Origin: Rodentolepis nana
Taxonomy: Eukaryota > Platyhelminthes > Cestoda > Cyclophyllidea > Hymenolepididae
Length of the DNA stretch: 23,810 nucleotides
Direction: 5' to 3'
NCBI GenBank assembly: GCA_900617975.1
Contig: UZAE01000421.1
Coordinates: 1 to 23,810, forward strand
Shown here: piece after piece, positions 20,195 through 23,810 of the stretch
Layout: each line of letters opens with the position of its first letter
Position numbering within the stretch: position 1 is the first letter of the stretch
Notes under the pieces: generated by a model
What the model was told of the DNA's origin: nothing
Seen by the model: the letters and a program-made list of their open reading frames with translations, nothing else
Databases searched by the model: none
Position numbers and translations under genes: made by a program

Positions 20195-21507
20195 GGAATG
20201 CATAGGAAAGTGTCCCTGCTCTGGAATCTAGTCTAATTGAATACCTCGCATTCCAGTGGCGCGCCTATAGGAAGGCAATCATATTCCCATGCAATCAAAC
20301 GCGGCATTTTGGTTGTCAAATGACCCACAGACACCAAAGTGGAACCAGGGTTAAGCGCTACCAGTGGCCCATGCAGACACTAAGGGGGGAGAGAGGGTAC
20401 TAGACGGTTGATGGGATAGCGAAATAATTGGACAATGGAGATAATAAGCTCTATGAAATTTCCGCTCTCCTATATACCCTAATATAGAGTCTATTCCCTT
20501 AATAACGCCTTAGATTCTGTTTATTTATCCATTACGATTACTCAATGTGCAAATGGTGGTGGGCAGGGAAATAGTCGATAAATTGAATTATAATAACGCA
20601 TTCCACAATTAGTGCATTGCTGTTTATGCACCGATTAGCATCGATCCCATGTCCTACGCGTCCGTTGTTAATAACACCATTGACGCTGTATTTGCATTCT
20701 TTGACGTGCGTGATTTTCCATTCCATAGGAAATCGTTTTGTGAAAGTTGTTACCTCTATTGAAATAATAACTGCATTTTTTAGTAAAGGTTTGTGTTAGC
20801 AGATGGCCACTTAAGTGCTTGTGTTCATGTGAGCAGAGTACAAATAGGTGGCACTTTCCCACTAATCGATCAAGGCTAAATAGAAACAAAACGATTTCCT
20901 TTACTCGACTTGCTATAATTATTTCAATCCCCCTACTTTGTGCTCTCGGTTTTAATGTGCTAGACCCCGTCTCATTTGAATAACAAGTAGCATCGGGTGC
21001 ATATAGTGGAATGGAACAAAAAAGTAGTCGTTTTTTATATCTAACCTCGAATAGTGTCTTAAGATCATAAAGAAGTCGTCTTAAAGTCTAAATATTTGAC
21101 AGAGTGTGTGCTTATTCCCAAAAAATACCTAATAACTTCGAAAATGGTACTATTAAATGCAGGGGGAGGGGTTGTTTGAAGCAATTAAAATCTCCTTTAA
21201 AGTACAAATTCATTAGTGGCTGTCAAGGCAGTAAATTTGCATTTCACATGTTGGCATTACACTATATGTGAGTTGTGATGGTGTTTTATTGGGGGGATTT
21301 ACCTGGTCCCCTCTCCGGTGAGGTCACCCATCCTAACCACCAAAATAAACATCTGTGTAAACTGTGGAAGTGTCTTTGATTTCCGTGGCCTTGGATTTCC
21401 TGCTATTATATCTCCTATATTACTGTTTGCATGTTAGCGTGGCACGATTCCTGGTAATATTTTTGTCTGGAATGTCTGGAGACCTGTAAGTGCGTCGAGA
21501 ACGTAGT

Positions 21508-21524
21508 GGGGGGAGGGGGGGGGG
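21508..21524. repeat. G6-A-G10 tract
   Basis: Interrupted poly-G on the plus strand in intron 4. Confidence 0.9.
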
Positions 21525-22838
21525 ACAGCTTGTCACATCAAGTATGGTTGCTCATTGGCGTATATCATGTGATGTTGACCCACTACACAGGTTAGTTTAG
21601 AGCATCGGGAGTGAGGGGGAGATGTTTCTCCTTAAAGTGGCCCCATAACACTTCTATTTTTACTCGCTTTAAACATTGACATCACTTTTCCTAATTGGGA
21701 GGGGGGTGGCGCGGTTAATTTCATGTATACTAGTAAGTGCAAAGTGTGTGAAGATTTAAATGAATTCTACCGCTCTGGGTTTACTTAATTTAGATTTATT
21801 TCTCACATTCTCATCTCAAATTTGTGTTGGTGGAGGTAGCTTGACCTTTTAGCCGAAATTTTAATTCAGTCACCAGTTAGGTCACTTTTCATGCTCATTT
21901 CGATCGCAGGCGCTACCTCTGCGAATCTCGCCTCAAGGTATAAAGTACGCGTGCTCAATGTTAAGCATGCGAAAATTTTTCGCGAACACTTAATGAGAAT
22001 CTTTTAGATCACAGACTTATTTGTCAGTTAAAAAGACTTATGATTACTCATCGTTGAGACATGAAATCTCAACCCGTCTAAAATTACCTTACAAGTTAAC
22101 TTACAAGCTAAAACAATGCTTAAACCGAATTAAAACAAAGCGTGAAGATGCGTGTGTATTTTTCATGGAGGGAATCTGTCTTACGAATCTATTTTATAAC
22201 CCAGACTATTAATTTGCTTATTGGTTCAATGATTTTAAGTATATAGGCTCTGCTACCCTAAAATTGAATTTTCTTACAATACCAATACACTTCTCCGCAT
22301 ACAATACAACAGCAATCTTTTCCCCAAATTAGAAGTCTACAATTTTGAATTAGCGATTATTCGCAATTTTGAAAGAATAGATGACAGTTGCAGTTTGAAT
22401 AGTATATAGCTAAACTTCACTTGTTTTGTTATATTATGTAAAAAATCGATTAAGCGAATCTGTACATTGTCAAACGAATTAAGGCAACGGTAGTTAGAAG
22501 GTAAAATTGGTCTGTTTTGCGCCGTTCTCATATCCATGAATGGAGAATTTTTGCCAGCATCCAACTTGGTAGATGACATGTATGTGTCCATGATGAGGAC
22601 TCCCACTTTGGATCATTCTTATTTTCACCATTGAGCTCTAACAGTCACTAAACCCCTGTTATCTGACATATTTGACTTCATTCTCCCTATCTGCATTAGT
22701 AAGAATCTGTTGCAATCACTATACAACCATACAGTTCTATGTAATTTAATATATTTCCTCGCACTGGTAATTTTCTTCCTAATCTTAAAGTCCAAATCCC
22801 CTTCCCTCACTATTTCCTTTTTGACCTGACTCCACCTT

Positions 22839-22863
22839 CCCCCCCCCCCCCCCCCCCCCCCCC
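22839..22863. repeat. C25 tract
   Basis: Longest homopolymer of the window and the only long poly-C on the plus strand of this intron; followed by TCCCCCACCC. Length may be inaccurate, since such runs are error-prone in sequencing. Confidence 0.9.
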
Positions 22864-23756
22864 TCCCCCACCCTGTGTTCAATGCCCTTGGAGTTTGCAC
22901 CCACAAAATTTGCCACACAGACCTCATCGTGTACTTTTTGACTATTAAACGTACTATATTCCTACTAACAAGGTGTTAGGGATCAAGGGAAGGTGGGAAG
23001 TTAGGTGTCACAGCATGTCATTAACTACGAAATACACATGCACGTGCCTGTGTCTGTGCCCACCGCTTCGAAGCCACATAGTTTTATTGCCTAAAAGTTC
23101 ATCTTTACACCCCCCCCCTCCTACCCCTTGTCATTGGCTTTTAAGTTTCCAATATCAGGCTAATTAGCGATGGAGTTGACCGTTTTAATATTAACTAACT
23201 ATCTCTCTCTTAGGGGAAAAACAAGTGTCCAATTTGGCACCAAGTATTTGATCACAATGGCATTTCTCGATATTTAACCTTCAGTTTATTTAAAATAATA
23301 GCGAATAATCAATCATTTTCTTTATAACCCAGTCTCAGTGAAAGTCTTATGCCTCTATGCTACACAGATACAATAGGAATAGTTAACCACATTCCTTGTT
23401 TATTATTCCTTTACACAATACCTATTGGCGTAGTTGTGTTTTAATTAAAGTTTAACTCGTTCGATTTAACGTGACTGCAATAGAACTTTCTTCCTTTTTT
23501 TACCTTCTTGCCAACTTCAAGTGAGTTGCTATTTTATTGAACTCTTTGAAATGCCAATAGCAGTTCCGGAATTTCTATTGACCTTGAACTTGCTCTTTCG
23601 CTTCTGTTCGAATTTCAGGGGAATCTTCCCCTTACATTCGTCCCTTTAAAGTCAATATTTTACAGTATTGTGCTTTGGCTACTCTTCATTTAAACCTGGG
23701 CCTTTGATTGAAGTCCCATTTCCTCTAAGTTCTTTAATATTTATTGATTTATAGCA

Positions 23757-23799
23757 AATGTCAGGTATTATGGTAGTTATCATTAGCCCTTCAGTTGAC
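23757..23799 (-). repeat. Dispersed repeat head, copy D, inverted
   Basis: Minus-strand GTCAACTGAAGGGCTAATGA then ACTACCATAATACCTGACAT; best match is copy B. It also shares CAGTTGACTTC (plus strand) with 728-738. It lies at the opposite window edge in the opposite orientation to copy A. Confidence 0.6.
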
Positions 23800-23810
23800 T
23801 TCGGGCTTCA

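Larger units (their letters stand above)
14506..23810 (+). other. Long non-coding region, probably intron 4 of the STK17-like kinase
   Basis: Begins at the phase-1 donor GTTAGT of exon 4. No exon encoding APE followed by D-x-W-S-x-G was found up to the window end, so the intron is likely over 9.3 kb. Contents seen: poly-G tracts, a (TA)20 block, TTC and GA runs, a C25 tract, and a minus-strand repeat head at 23757-23799. Short frames inside lack recognisable features. Confidence 0.55.

Noticed and set aside
22008..22212. Plus-strand frame after an acceptor-like TTTTAG, Lys-rich
   Set aside because: No ATG start, the phase does not match exon 4 of the kinase, and the sequence shows no kinase features.
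1..23810. Whole window as one giant element bounded by inverted repeat copies A and D
   Set aside because: The edges are arbitrary, the copies are diverged and short, other copies lie inside, and the content is ordinary cellular genes rather than transposition or replication genes.
1..23810. tRNA, rRNA, spliced-leader RNA genes or CRISPR arrays
   Set aside because: No B-box-like GGTTCGAATCC in a tRNA context, no rRNA-like block, and no regular spaced repeats were seen.

Overview
This is eukaryotic nuclear DNA: AT-rich, with long non-coding stretches, split genes with GT..AG introns (one only 38 nt), and many TA, CA and poly-G/poly-C tracts. Tiny introns, multi-kb introns and acceptor-like pyrimidine tracts just upstream of start codons suggest a flatworm, perhaps a tapeworm. 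That assignment is an inference; no species-specific marker was recognised.

Three genes are well supported. On the minus strand lie a complete, single-exon 3-phosphoinositide-dependent kinase 1 (PDPK1, 9743 to 8196) and, downstream of it, the first coding exon of a membrane-bound O-acyltransferase of the MBOAT1/2 lysophospholipid acyltransferase type (7674 to 6625). The remaining MBOAT exons, including the catalytic His region, were not found in the 6.6 kb that follow. On the plus strand, diverging from PDPK1, are four coding exons (11631 to 14505) of a DAPK/STK17(DRAK)-like Ser/Thr kinase. They run from the N-terminus to the activation segment; the rest of the C-lobe should lie beyond the window.

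Layout: 1-6600 is non-coding (probably MBOAT intron and/or intergenic) with a small family of repeats sharing a GTCAACT-type head, plus microsatellites. 6625-9743 is the MBOAT/PDPK1 pair. Their spacing, a poly(A) signal and a strong acceptor between them suggest a trans-spliced polycistron. 9765-11497 is the divergent intergenic region, with a locally GC/CpG-richer, hairpin-rich island near 10.5-10.9 kb. 11631-14505 is the STK17-like kinase, whose 2.0 kb third intron holds a candidate tiny minus-strand gene. 14506-23810 looks like a very long intron with regularly scattered poly-G tracts, ending in an inverted copy of the repeat head seen at position 1.

Functionally, PDPK1 is the PIP3-dependent master kinase of AGC kinases. 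MBOAT1/2 enzymes remodel phospholipids at the ER. STK17/DAPK kinases act in cell death and cytoskeletal signalling. Co-transcription of PDPK1 with a phospholipid-remodelling enzyme would be a lipid-signalling link worth testing. I did not see a clearly novel defence-like or mobile system; the most unusual points are the gene architecture and the structured repeats.
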